A stretch of DNA of 64,000 bases from Pedobacter sp. Hv1 (lineage in GTDB: Bacteria; Bacteroidota; Bacteroidia; Sphingobacteriales; Sphingobacteriaceae). The position numbers were made by a program, and so were the translations under genes. The stretch lies in the NCBI RefSeq assembly GCF_001412215.1, contig NZ_LLWP01000007.1, positions 1 through 64,000 of the forward strand. The letters run 5' to 3'. Of this stretch, positions 55,003-64,000 are shown piece by piece. Positions within the stretch are counted from its first letter, which is position 1, and each line of letters starts with the position of its first letter. The notes below the pieces were generated by a model. The model searched no databases. It was not told where the DNA came from and saw only the letters and a list, made by a program, of their open reading frames with translations.

Positions 55003-58000
55003 AAAGCAACATCTCCAACAGAACATTGATGCCCTGCGAATTGCTTTTAAACTGGAAAAGGAGAAACGGCAAGCCACCGTAGGCGAAAGACTGCTAATGA
55101 TGCAATACAGCGGATTTGGCGGTCTTAAATTCGTGTTGAACCCTATAGCGAACGAAATAGACATCAACAATTGGAGAAAGACTGAACACGAACTTTTTCC
55201 GCTCACACAGGAACTCCACCAGCTACTCAAAGAAAATTCCGAAGACGAAAAGCAATACCGCAGGTATGTGGATAGTATGAAAAGCTCTGTTCTGACGGCT
55301 TTTTATACACCGCCACAGGTCATAGATGCGATTTCCGCAACTTTGCGTGAAAGCGGTCTGAACATTGATAAATTCCTTGAACCCTCCGCAGGTATAGGGT
55401 CATTCATACAATCCTTTTCGGAAAATCAATCGGCAAATGTTACCGCTTATGAAAAAGACTTGCTGACAGGCAAGATTTTAAAACAGCTTTATCCCGAAAG
55501 CATAATCCGTATAAGCGGTTTTGAGGAAATCCCCGAAAAGGGACAAAACAGCTTTGATGTAATCGCCAGTAATATTCCATTTGGCGATACTTCCGTTTTC
55601 GACCTTTCCTATTCCCGAAGCAGGGACAGTGCAAAAGTACAAGCAGCCCGAAGCATGCACAATTACTTCTTTCTGAAAGGTGCTGATATGCTCCGTGAGG
55701 GCGGTTTACTGGCTTACATTACTTCACAGGGCATTCTGAATAGTCCGAAGAACGAGCCGATACGCAGGGCGTTGATGCAGGATAATAATTTGGTTTCGGC
55801 TGTCCGCTTACCCAACAACCTGTTTACGGAATATGCAGGAACGGAGGTTGGCAGCGATTTGATTATCCTGCAAAAGAACACGGCAAAACAAAGTCTGACC
55901 GAAAGGGAAGATCTGTTTTGCCAAAGCAGGCAAACAGAATACAATACTCCGGGCAATGCGCTCTTTCAGGACAGCACAAGGATTGTGCATACCGACCGCA
56001 GATTAGATACCGACCCTTACGGGCAACCTGCACTTATTTATACACACAAAGTCGGTATTGAGGGAATTGCTAAAGACCTCAAACAAATGCTTTCAGAAGA
56101 TTTTGGAAAGCACCTGAATTTGAGTTTATATAAAGGCGAACGAAACGATGAGCCTGTAATACAAATTCCGATTGAACCAACGGTTACACCTCCGGTTATC
56201 GAACCTGTAACCATTCAACCAGAAATACAATCTTTATCTGTTCCTATAATCAATCGGGAAAGTCCGCAGGAATTAAAGCAACTAAGCATTTTCGACTTGT
56301 TTGAAAATGCGGACGAACCTGTAATGGTTGCTGCTCCGCCCAAAAGAACGACACAAGTTAAAAGGCAAAGCACCAACAAAAGAAGAGGTGCAATAGGTCG
56401 CCAACCTGACCTGTTCAGCAGTGCGATGCAGCAACCTTATACGCCCCCTGTTATTAATAGAGCTACCAATGGAAATACATTTAATAACGGTAAAAAACAG
56501 GAAGCTATCGGCGACCTGTTTTCACAAATAAACGGGAATGGCCAAGCTGATAAGCCAGCCGTTCCCAATACCATTCCCGAACCTGCCCCTTATAGTGGCA
56601 AACTGCAATCGTACCACCGTAACGATTGTCTTGTTGTGGATAATGGTTGGGTCGGTTATCTGCAAGATGTAGATACATCAGACGGTACGGCAGTTTTCCA
56701 CCCTTTAACTTTACCGACCTTACAGAAAGCAAGAGCCGAAGCGTACATTGCTGTACGTGATGTTTACCAAGACCTTTATAATAAAGAGGCAAAGTTTCAG
56801 ACCGAATACAAGGAAGAAAGGGAAACGCTTAACCGCCTTTACGATGCCTTTGTCAAAAGGTACGGAAATCTCAACAGTGCCGATAATATCAAGCTCATCA
56901 AAACGGATAGCTCCGGTAAGGAAATCCCTTATTTGGAACGTGTCGTTGGTGGCGTGGTACACAAAGCGGATATATTCAGCCGTCCTGTAAGTTTCTCCAC
57001 CTTAACAATAGCAACGGACAATCCCGAAGAAGCGTTAGCGGATTCGCTGAACAAATACGGAAGCGTGGATTTGGAGTATATGTCCGAAATCAGCGGTATG
57101 ACGGACGATGCTTTGAAAGAAGCATTGCACGGTCGTATTTACTACAATCCTCTGCAACAGGAATATGAAATATCCGAACGCTGGATTGCAGGGAATGTAG
57201 TAGAGAAAGCCCAAGAGGTCAAAGCGTATCTCGAACGCAATCCCGATGATGCCGAAGCCAAAGCAAGCCTTACAGTCATAGAAGAAGCCCGACCAAGGCG
57301 TATCGAATTTGAGGAACTCGATTTTAACCTCGGCGAACGCTGGATACCCACTGGCATTTATGCCCGTTTTGCTTCACATCTTTTTGATACGGATGTACTC
57401 GTTCATTACTCTGAAAGCTCTGATGACTTTTCAGTAAAGTGTGACCGGAAGAATTTGCTTATATGGGAAAAATACGCTGTCAAAGCTGAAAGCCGGACGT
57501 TTGATGGGATTGCCCTGTTCAAACACGCCCTTGTCAATACCACGCCTGATATTACCAAAAAAATTACGGTTGGCGACCAAGAGGTCAAGGTGCGGGATAT
57601 GGAAGCCATACAAATGGCGAATACCAGGATTGACGAAATCCGTACCGCTTTTACCGAATGGCTTCATGCCCAAAATGGTGAATTTAAGACAAGACTTACC
57701 GACCAATACAACGATACGTTTAACTGCTTCGTCCGACCGAACTATGACGGAAGCCATCAGGACTTTCCGGGCTTAGACCGTAAGGCGTTGGGCATTGAAG
57801 ACCTGTATTCAAGCCAAAAGGATGCCGTTTGGATGATAAAGCTGAACAACGGGGCAATTTGTGACCACGAAGTAGGTGCAGGAAAAACCCTTGTGATGTG
57901 TACCGCAGCACAGGAAATGAAACGTTTGGGATTGGCCCATAAGCCGATGATTATCGGGCTGAAAAGCAATGTTCACGAAATTGCCGAAGCCTACCGCACC

Positions 58001-59593
58001 GCTTACCCACACGCCAAAATACTGTTTCCGGGCAAAGAAGATTTTACGCCCCAAAAACGTCTGCGGATTTTTGGCGATATTAAAAACAACGATTGGGATT
58101 GTGTTATTCTCACACACGACCAATTCGGAATGATACCGCAATCGCCCGAAATGCAAAAGGAAATTCTCCAAATCGAGTTAGATAGCGTAGAACGAAACCT
58201 CGATGCGCTGCAATCGCAAGGCAAAGAAATTACCAGAGGAATGCTTGCAGGAGTAATCAAGCGAAAAGAAAACCTTGAAGTAAAGCTCAAAACCCTTGAA
58301 CACGATATTGAGAACCGCAAAGATGATGTAGTGGACTTTAAGATGATGGGTATTGACCATTTGTTCGTAGATGAAAGCCACCAATTCAAAAATCTGATGT
58401 TTAACACAAGACATTCAAGAGTTGCGGGATTGGGAAATGTGGACGGAAGCCTAAAAGCAATGAACCTGCTCTTTGCAATCCGCACCATTCAGGAACGTAT
58501 TAATGCAGATATGGGAGCAACCTTTCTTTCAGGTACAACTATCAGCAACTCATTAACCGAACTGTACCTGCTGTTCAAATACCTGCGACCAAGAGCAATG
58601 GAAAAACAAGGCATTCATTCTTTTGATGCGTGGGCAGCCATCTATGCAAGGAAAACGACCGATTATGAATTTTCGGTTGCTAACAACATTGTAGCAAAAG
58701 AGCGTTTCCGCTACTTTATCAAAGTGCCGGAATTGGCTCAATTCTATTCTGAAATTACAGATTACAGAACGGCAAAAGATATAGGCATTGACCGTCCCAA
58801 TAAGAACGAGGTATTGTATAACATACCGCCTACTCCAGACCAGGAAGATTTTATCAAAAAGCTAATGGAGTTTGCCAAAACAGGAAATGCTACCTTATTA
58901 GGAAGAGAACCTTTATCACAAAGCGAAGAAAAAGCAAAGATGCTTATCGCGACGGACTACGCCCGTAAAATGTCTTTGGATATGCGGATGGTAAGCGGTG
59001 CGTATGATGACCACCCCGATAGCAAGGCTTCGCATTGTGCGGCAAACATTGCCAAGTATTACAACCAATACAACGCACAGAAAGGAACGCAGTTCATTTT
59101 CTCCGATTTGGGAACATACAAGCCGGGCGAATGGAATGTGTACTCCGAAATCAAGCGTAAGCTGGTGGAAGACCACGGCATACCTGCACACGAAGTCCGG
59201 TTTATACAGGAAGCCAAGAATGATAAGCAACGTAAGGAACTTATCAAGGGAATGAACGAGGGCAAAATCCGTGTGCTGTTCGGTTCTACAAGTATGTTGG
59301 GTACAGGTGTGAATGCACAAAAAAGAGCCGTTGCCGTTCATCATTTGGATACACCGTGGCGGCCAAGCGACCTTGCCCAAAGGGACGGTCGGGCAGTCCG
59401 AAAAGGCAATGAGATTGCCAAGTTCTTTGCCGACAACAAAGTAGATGTAATCATCTATGCCGTTGAAAAATCACTGGATAGCTACAAGTTTAACCTGCTG
59501 TACAATAAACAGCTATTTATAGACCAATTAAAAAACAACAATCTCGGCAAACGGACTATTGACGAGGGCAGTATGGATGAAAATCTGGAATGA
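54989..59593 (+). CDS. Large methylase-like/SNF2 helicase protein of conjugative element, N-terminal part (frameshifted)
   Basis: 1534 residues. The N-terminal N6-adenine-methyltransferase-like domain has [12 protein letters not shown] (SAM motif near 130) and SNIPFGD (near 195, at the NPPY position; the first Pro is Ile, so catalysis is doubtful). A low-complexity linker runs at about 385-520. The SNF2-type helicase has GAGKT near 962, VDESHQF (DEAH-like) near 1127 and [10 protein letters not shown] (motif VI) near 1463. It stops at 59593 in DENLE, where relatives continue without break into [13 protein letters not shown]; that sequence is the start of the next frame. So the gene is cut by a one-base frameshift. 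Confidence 0.92.
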   Translation: MGFSKKQHLQQNIDALRIAFKLEKEKRQATVGERLLMMQYSGFGGLKFVLNPIANEIDINNWRKTEHELFPLTQELHQLLKENSEDEKQYRRYVDSMKSSVLTAFYTPPQVIDAISATLRESGLNIDKFLEPSAGIGSFIQSFSENQSANVTAYEKDLLTGKILKQLYPESIIRISGFEEIPEKGQNSFDVIASNIPFGDTSVFDLSYSRSRDSAKVQAARSMHNYFFLKGADMLREGGLLAYITSQGILNSPKNEPIRRALMQDNNLVSAVRLPNNLFTEYAGTEVGSDLIILQKNTAKQSLTEREDLFCQSRQTEYNTPGNALFQDSTRIVHTDRRLDTDPYGQPALIYTHKVGIEGIAKDLKQMLSEDFGKHLNLSLYKGERNDEPVIQIPIEPTVTPPVIEPVTIQPEIQSLSVPIINRESPQELKQLSIFDLFENADEPVMVAAPPKRTTQVKRQSTNKRRGAIGRQPDLFSSAMQQPYTPPVINRATNGNTFNNGKKQEAIGDLFSQINGNGQADKPAVPNTIPEPAPYSGKLQSYHRNDCLVVDNGWVGYLQDVDTSDGTAVFHPLTLPTLQKARAEAYIAVRDVYQDLYNKEAKFQTEYKEERETLNRLYDAFVKRYGNLNSADNIKLIKTDSSGKEIPYLERVVGGVVHKADIFSRPVSFSTLTIATDNPEEALADSLNKYGSVDLEYMSEISGMTDDALKEALHGRIYYNPLQQEYEISERWIAGNVVEKAQEVKAYLERNPDDAEAKASLTVIEEARPRRIEFEELDFNLGERWIPTGIYARFASHLFDTDVLVHYSESSDDFSVKCDRKNLLIWEKYAVKAESRTFDGIALFKHALVNTTPDITKKITVGDQEVKVRDMEAIQMANTRIDEIRTAFTEWLHAQNGEFKTRLTDQYNDTFNCFVRPNYDGSHQDFPGLDRKALGIEDLYSSQKDAVWMIKLNNGAICDHEVGAGKTLVMCTAAQEMKRLGLAHKPMIIGLKSNVHEIAEAYRTAYPHAKILFPGKEDFTPQKRLRIFGDIKNNDWDCVILTHDQFGMIPQSPEMQKEILQIELDSVERNLDALQSQGKEITRGMLAGVIKRKENLEVKLKTLEHDIENRKDDVVDFKMMGIDHLFVDESHQFKNLMFNTRHSRVAGLGNVDGSLKAMNLLFAIRTIQERINADMGATFLSGTTISNSLTELYLLFKYLRPRAMEKQGIHSFDAWAAIYARKTTDYEFSVANNIVAKERFRYFIKVPELAQFYSEITDYRTAKDIGIDRPNKNEVLYNIPPTPDQEDFIKKLMEFAKTGNATLLGREPLSQSEEKAKMLIATDYARKMSLDMRMVSGAYDDHPDSKASHCAANIAKYYNQYNAQKGTQFIFSDLGTYKPGEWNVYSEIKRKLVEDHGIPAHEVRFIQEAKNDKQRKELIKGMNEGKIRVLFGSTSMLGTGVNAQKRAVAVHHLDTPWRPSDLAQRDGRAVRKGNEIAKFFADNKVDVIIYAVEKSLDSYKFNLLYNKQLFIDQLKNNNLGKRTIDEGSMDENLE

Positions 59594-60414
59594 ACTTTTC
59601 GGAATATGTGGCTATCCTTTCGGGAAATACCGACCTGTTGGATAAAGCCAAATTAGAAAAACAGATTGCCGGATTGGAAAGCGAAAAACAGGCGTTTAAC
59701 CGTTCCAAGTTCAGTGCCAAATACAAGCTGCAAGACTTTACGGAATTGCTGGATAGTACGCAATCCCGATTAAATAGAATGAGCCTCGATTGGGAAAACT
59801 TACAGCAACGCATACAAAAACGTTCGGACGGTACAATTGCAAATCCTGTACAGTTGGACGGTTTACCGCCCAATGCGGATATTAAACAAATCGGTGCAAA
59901 GCTCAACCAGCTTGCGGACAAAGCCCGCACCGGAGGTCAGTATGAAGAAATCGGTACGTTGTACGGATTTACATTATTGGTCAAAACCGAAATGTCCGAA
60001 AAAGAAGGCGTGGATATTCGGATAAACCGATTTTTGGTACAAGGCGAGGGCAATATCAAATACACATTCAATAACGGTTTAATGGCGAAAGACCCTGAAA
60101 CCGCTTCAATGAATTTTTTAAGGGCATTGGAAAAACTACCCGGCTACGTCAAACAGGAGCAGGAGAAAATTGCCGAACTGCAAAAAGATTTACCTGTTCT
60201 TCAGGAGGTGGTCAATGGAACCTGGTCTAAGGAAAACCGATTGAGTGAGCTCAAAACGGAACTGGCTGCCGTTGAACGAAAGATACAGTTGTCTATCACG
60301 CCTGACCCCAAAGAGGAACCTGCGGAACAAACCGAAAAACAAAAAGAAACTTCAAATATTTCGGAGAGTATTGTAAGGACAAAAGGTATTCATTTACCCC
60401 GTGGGGTTTTATAA
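59590..60414 (+). CDS. C-terminal part of the element helicase, in a shifted frame
   Basis: 274 residues, starting ATGA-overlapped with the stop of the N-terminal part. It begins [20 protein letters not shown], long coiled-coil segments follow ([20 protein letters not shown]), then a strand-rich region ([20 protein letters not shown]) and a helical end. It is homologous to the C-terminus of full-length element helicases, not a separate gene. The overlapping ATGA might allow coupled translation into a two-piece protein; otherwise the helicase lacks this end. Confidence 0.85.
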   Translation: MNFSEYVAILSGNTDLLDKAKLEKQIAGLESEKQAFNRSKFSAKYKLQDFTELLDSTQSRLNRMSLDWENLQQRIQKRSDGTIANPVQLDGLPPNADIKQIGAKLNQLADKARTGGQYEEIGTLYGFTLLVKTEMSEKEGVDIRINRFLVQGEGNIKYTFNNGLMAKDPETASMNFLRALEKLPGYVKQEQEKIAELQKDLPVLQEVVNGTWSKENRLSELKTELAAVERKIQLSITPDPKEEPAEQTEKQKETSNISESIVRTKGIHLPRGVL

Positions 60415-60649
60415 GAAAGTCATTCCCTGTCACCCTGCTCGTCCATTTTCTTGAAAGCCCGTCACTCATGGAATTTTGTCCTATTGGTTTTCCTGTTCCG
60501 CAATTCAAGGTATGTAGGATAAAAGTCACCGCAGCAGCAGTTTCAATTTGGTTAGTACTGTTTTGAGCTTGGTAAATTTATAAAAAAATGAGCATCGCTT
60601 TAATCCTTATCTAATGCAGAATGTTATACCGGATATGTACCTTTCACTA

Positions 60650-63166
60650 TCACATAAGGGTTGATTTTTTCATTCTTCTAAACAATTTATAAATTTCAAA
60701 CCACAAAACTGAAACCGCCGCTACCGATAATGTCATCCCTAACTCCTGTAAGTCCAATCCGGTTACGTGAAAGAAATTTGTAGCAGGTGCAATATACAGT
60801 ATGGCAAAAAGTAATACCAAAGTTAGACCGGTAATAACCGGGAAGAGGGGATTCTTATTCTTGAAGCTGTCAAACACACTGTAAGAGAAGGAACGGTTCA
60901 CGAGGCTCAACAATATATTTGCGATAATCAGTGTGGTAAAAACCATTGCCCTTGTTTTTTCTTCGCTGCCACCATTCAGAACAGACCATTGATAGGTAAA
61001 TAATACGCCTGCTGTGATTACTAACCCCTGTATGATACTGATGGCCAACTCACGCAAATTCAAAAAGGTATCGGTCATTGCTCTGGGCGGTTGTTGCATC
61101 GTATTTTTCTCCATCGGTTCGTTTTCATACACAATGGAGCAGGTAGGTCCCATCACCAATTCCAGAAAGATAACGTGTACAGGTGTAAATATCTGTGGAA
61201 ATATCCAGCCCAAAAATAAAGGCAAAGATACCGTCAGTATAATTGGTATATGGATAGAAATGATGTACTGTATAGCTTTTTTGATATTGGCATAAATCCT
61301 TCTTCCGGCAGCAATACCTATAACTAATTTTTCAAGGTCGTCATTGGTTATCACCAAAGATGCGGCTGCTTTTGCAATTTCTGTTCCTTTGTTGCCCATT
61401 GCCACGCCTATATGAGCTGCTTTAAGAGCAGGGCCGTCATTTACACCATCGCCCAGCATCGCCACCACTTCACCTTTCTTTTTCAGTGCATTCACCACGC
61501 TAAGTTTAGCTTCGGGAAACATCCGGGTAAATAAAACGGTGCGTTCAGCCACCGGTATTAATGCTTCTTCCGAGTAAGCCGCCACATCGGTTCCGTTCAG
61601 GACTTCAGCGGTATTGACGATGCCTGCCTGGGAGGCGATGCTGCGTGTTGTATCAGCATTATCTCCCGTGATTACCTTCACCTTGATGCCTGCTTCATAA
61701 ATATGACGGAATACTTCCCGTATCCCTTCCTTCGGAGGATCATAGAACACAACCAATCCCAAAAATTCAAATTCAAAATCCTGTTGTCTTTCCGGAAAAT
61801 CATTGCCTTCAAAACCGGATTTGGCTACTCCCAACACCCGGTATCCCTGCTGCCCGAACTCCCTGATAAGGCCTCTGATTTTATCCTTTTCGGTATCCGA
61901 GAGCGTAGCGACAGCAAGAATAGCTTCGGGAGCTCCTTTGGCAGCTATAATTCTTTCTTTTTCTGAATTTTCGAAAAGATGCGTCATCATAGGTGGTTTA
62001 CCTTCCAATGGATATTCGTGGAACATCTGGTAATCTTTTCTTACATCGTCTCTTTGTGTCTGTTCATACACCTGGTGAAGCGTTTTTTCCATCGGGTCAA
62101 ACGGAACGGGTTCGCTACTCCACATCGCATAGTCTATCAATGCTGCCAGTTCGGGGTTGGCAAATTCTTTTTCATCAAAAGTTTTGTCAGATCGGTAATC
62201 ATACAACTGTTTAAGCTGCATAGAGTTTTCGGTAATAGTACCTGTTTTATCGGTACAGATAACCGTGGTACTGCCTAACGTTTCTACGATACTGCTTCTT
62301 TTTATGATGATGCCCTCCCGCATCAGCTTCCAGGCACCCAAAGCCATAAACGTGGTGAATGCAACGGGAATTTCTTCGGGAAGGACAGACATCGCCATGG
62401 TAAGACCGTTCAACAGACTGTCAACAAGATTACCCGTCCGTATGAAACTGAACATCCAAACCATTAGAAAAATGAGGATACCGGCAACAGCCATCCATTT
62501 TACAAATTTCCGTATCTGAACCTGCAATGGTGAAATTTCTTCTTTTATCGTCAGGATAGATTCGCCGATCTTGCCGATTTGCGTTTGTTTTCCAATCTGT
62601 TCTACTTCAAAGACCGCCAATCCCGAAACGGCAATCGTTCCGCTAAAAATTTTATTATTCCCCGGATCACTGTTTTTGAATACAGAAAAACTCTCACCGG
62701 TTAATGATGCTTCATTGACTGAAAAGTCATTACTGTGGACAATCCGCCCGTCGGCATTGATGGTCCTTCCTTCTTCCGTAATGCACAAATCGCCTATGAC
62801 AATATCATGCGTAGCTATTTTGACCACTTCCGAATTTCTGATTACCGTGCTCAGCGGTTCATTCAGCTTTTCTAATTCCGCCAGTGCTTTTTTGCTGCGG
62901 TTGTCCTGATAAAAGGAAATAGCAGATACGGCAATAATGGCCAGAAACATAAACAGTGCTTCGCCATAATCGCCTACGATCACATAGATAATTGAAATAG
63001 CAAAGAGCAGGATTAGCATTGGCTCTTTCAATATGTTGATCAACATATCCAGCAGGGAATTTTTGCCAATTGCCTCCATCCGGTTGTAGCCATACCGCTC
63101 CCGGGAAACCTTTACCTCGTTTACCGTCAGCCCTTTTAGATGATTGGGTATATTATAAGTTGTCAT
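60650..63166 (-). CDS. P-type cation-transporting ATPase (P2-like), element cargo
   Basis: 838 residues, about ten membrane helices. N-terminal cation-ATPase domain (GLTVNEVKVSRERYGYN); actuator TGES; M4 PEEIP; phosphorylation motif CTDKTGT; nucleotide domain AAKGAPEAIL; hinge GDGVNDGPALK. Subfamily looks closest to calcium-type (P2) pumps, but M6 reads LELVMGPTCSIVYENEP and lacks the TD pair of canonical Ca2+ pumps, so the ion is uncertain. No metal-binding N-domain is present, against a copper or zinc role. Transcribed against the helicase; a cargo gene carried by the conjugative element. Confidence 0.92.
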   Translation of the reverse strand: MTTYNIPNHLKGLTVNEVKVSRERYGYNRMEAIGKNSLLDMLINILKEPMLILLFAISIIYVIVGDYGEALFMFLAIIAVSAISFYQDNRSKKALAELEKLNEPLSTVIRNSEVVKIATHDIVIGDLCITEEGRTINADGRIVHSNDFSVNEASLTGESFSVFKNSDPGNNKIFSGTIAVSGLAVFEVEQIGKQTQIGKIGESILTIKEEISPLQVQIRKFVKWMAVAGILIFLMVWMFSFIRTGNLVDSLLNGLTMAMSVLPEEIPVAFTTFMALGAWKLMREGIIIKRSSIVETLGSTTVICTDKTGTITENSMQLKQLYDYRSDKTFDEKEFANPELAALIDYAMWSSEPVPFDPMEKTLHQVYEQTQRDDVRKDYQMFHEYPLEGKPPMMTHLFENSEKERIIAAKGAPEAILAVATLSDTEKDKIRGLIREFGQQGYRVLGVAKSGFEGNDFPERQQDFEFEFLGLVVFYDPPKEGIREVFRHIYEAGIKVKVITGDNADTTRSIASQAGIVNTAEVLNGTDVAAYSEEALIPVAERTVLFTRMFPEAKLSVVNALKKKGEVVAMLGDGVNDGPALKAAHIGVAMGNKGTEIAKAAASLVITNDDLEKLVIGIAAGRRIYANIKKAIQYIISIHIPIILTVSLPLFLGWIFPQIFTPVHVIFLELVMGPTCSIVYENEPMEKNTMQQPPRAMTDTFLNLRELAISIIQGLVITAGVLFTYQWSVLNGGSEEKTRAMVFTTLIIANILLSLVNRSFSYSVFDSFKNKNPLFPVITGLTLVLLFAILYIAPATNFFHVTGLDLQELGMTLSVAAVSVLWFEIYKLFRRMKKSTLM

Positions 63167-63319
63167 ATTTTTAAAATTATTGTTTATTAAATAGTATCGG
63201 CATTAAGAGCTATTCTTGATAACAGCTTTCACGAACGCAGAGAAAGTAAGTTGGTAAAACATTTAATATATTAATAGTTAAAATACAATAAGTATCTTTT
63301 ATTGCAATTAAAATCAATT

Positions 63320-64000
63320 CTATTTTTCTTCTTGATCATCCATTCTCCGTAACAGTCCTTCTTTTAGAGTATCAATAAATTTGGTTCGGTTAGTTTTTCT
63401 ATTGCGAAGTTCTAAAAAGGTATGGTAAAAATCTCCCAAATCAACATTGAATGTCTGCTCAAAATAAGTCGCAATTACTTTGATGTCTATGGTTCCATTA
63501 CCAAAAACCCCTTGAGTGTGTAATGCGTAAATTAATTCAATCAGTGCTGTTTTACTTGCTGTCCACACTAGCGTAGATTTGATTTTTTCCGCACTTTTCA
63601 GTGTGCTGTATCTAATATTATTAGAAAGATTATCCTCCAAATAAACCTGTATTAAGTCGTTCGCAATAATTTTGGCGACCTTATAGTCATGGGATGTTGA
63701 AAAACTATGATCAGATTCAAAATAGTAAGTATCCAAACTTAACTTAATATCATACTTCCCACGAACGAAATATTTGTGGTCAAGATAAGTGCTGTTGGTT
63801 CGATAATACTTATAGAATTCAAGATTATTATCAAAAAATCTTTTAAGATTAAATAACTCGTTGTTTAAATGTGTTTCAATTACCTTTTCACCACCATAGG
63901 GCTTTTTGGTTTCTATCTTGTAGATAGAATTATAATAAATTAGTTTAGAAAGTACATTAGGCTTCAAATGTTTGAAAAAATGGATTTCTTCCTCAATGTC
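63320..64000 (-). CDS. rteC: Second, divergent RteC family protein (5' end beyond window)
   Basis: At least 226 residues; the frame is open to base 64000 (DIEEEIHFFKHLKPNVLSKL), so the start lies outside. Motifs match those of the rteC at 46404: FYKYYRTNSTYLDHKYFVRG, HDYKVAKIIANDLI, TASKTALIELIYALHTQGV, LGDFYHTFLELRNRK. The two proteins are clearly different sequences, not a recent duplication. The base composition is AT-richer than in the element genes. Orientation is opposite to the first rteC, so the two face each other across the module. Confidence 0.9.
   Translation of the reverse strand, partial: DIEEEIHFFKHLKPNVLSKLIYYNSIYKIETKKPYGGEKVIETHLNNELFNLKRFFDNNLEFYKYYRTNSTYLDHKYFVRGKYDIKLSLDTYYFESDHSFSTSHDYKVAKIIANDLIQVYLEDNLSNNIRYSTLKSAEKIKSTLVWTASKTALIELIYALHTQGVFGNGTIDIKVIATYFEQTFNVDLGDFYHTFLELRNRKTNRTKFIDTLKEGLLRRMDDQEEK

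Noticed and set aside
60415..60649. Possible small gene or transfer origin between helicase and ATPase
   Set aside because: Only short frames are present, there is no clear inverted repeat or nick-like site, and a 77-codon antisense frame is a shadow of the helicase end.

Overview
The window looks like chromosome from a Bacteroidota bacterium of the Sphingobacteriaceae (Pedobacter-like) type. The evidence is low GC, few strong Shine-Dalgarno sites, TAnnTTTG-type -7 promoter boxes, type IX secretion (T9SS) proteins, many outer-membrane barrels with carboxypeptidase-like N-domains, and a CTnDOT-like conjugative element with RteC proteins. The genus is inference. I saw no rRNA, tRNA or CRISPR array.

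Layout, left half. 1-11.8 kb: the 3' part of a giant DUF11-repeat surface protein with a T9SS type-B sorting domain, then a PorP/SprF barrel and an OmpA-PD40 lipoprotein-like protein, a typical T9SS cargo/anchor trio. 12.1-13.4 kb: a secreted thioredoxin-fold protein. 13.4-18.2 kb (minus): ECF sigma factor, FecR anti-sigma factor, STN-containing outer-membrane transducer and a small membrane protein, a surface-signalling operon. 18.3-22.3 kb (minus): a second barrel receptor, then a BlaR1-like M56 sensor and a BlaI-like repressor. The receptor and blaI promoters carry the same ACTAA-N4-TTAG operator between their -33 and -7 boxes, so the sensor/repressor pair probably controls the receptor as well as itself. 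22.5-26.7 kb: a second ECF sigma factor, a membrane HEAT-repeat partner, two DUF4097-like secreted proteins and a class C serine hydrolase. 27.0-28.6 kb: an NTF2-like protein and a DJ-1/PfpI-NTF2 fusion. 29-32.8 kb: a patchy accessory stretch with a nucleotide-cyclase-like protein, a DUF1266 cluster, an AraC-family remnant and a GNAT acetyltransferase.

Middle. 33-45 kb holds ordinary chromosomal genes: M1 aminopeptidase, DHFR-like reductase, metallophosphoesterase, mnmE, AI-2E-type permease, TSUP permease, a secreted concanavalin-like protein and argS. Between them lie Bacteroidota-type intergenic repeats, including four tandem copies of a roughly 100-bp unit at 41.1-41.5 kb. Two small secreted paralogues with duplicated promoters (45.1-45.95 kb) end this block.

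Right. From about 46 kb to the window end is an integrative conjugative element module: rteC, two HTH proteins, a DUF4099/DUF3945 protein, topoisomerase III, an ORF6N protein, cargo (DUF6051 hydrolase, histone H1-like protein), DUF1896, a methylase-like/SNF2 helicase split by a frameshift, a P-type ATPase, and a second, divergent, inverted rteC cut by the window edge. TGCCAA/TTGGCA sites recur before the first HTH gene and before the DUF4099 gene and may form a common operator set. No integrase, relaxase or transfer genes lie inside the window, so the element must continue to the right.
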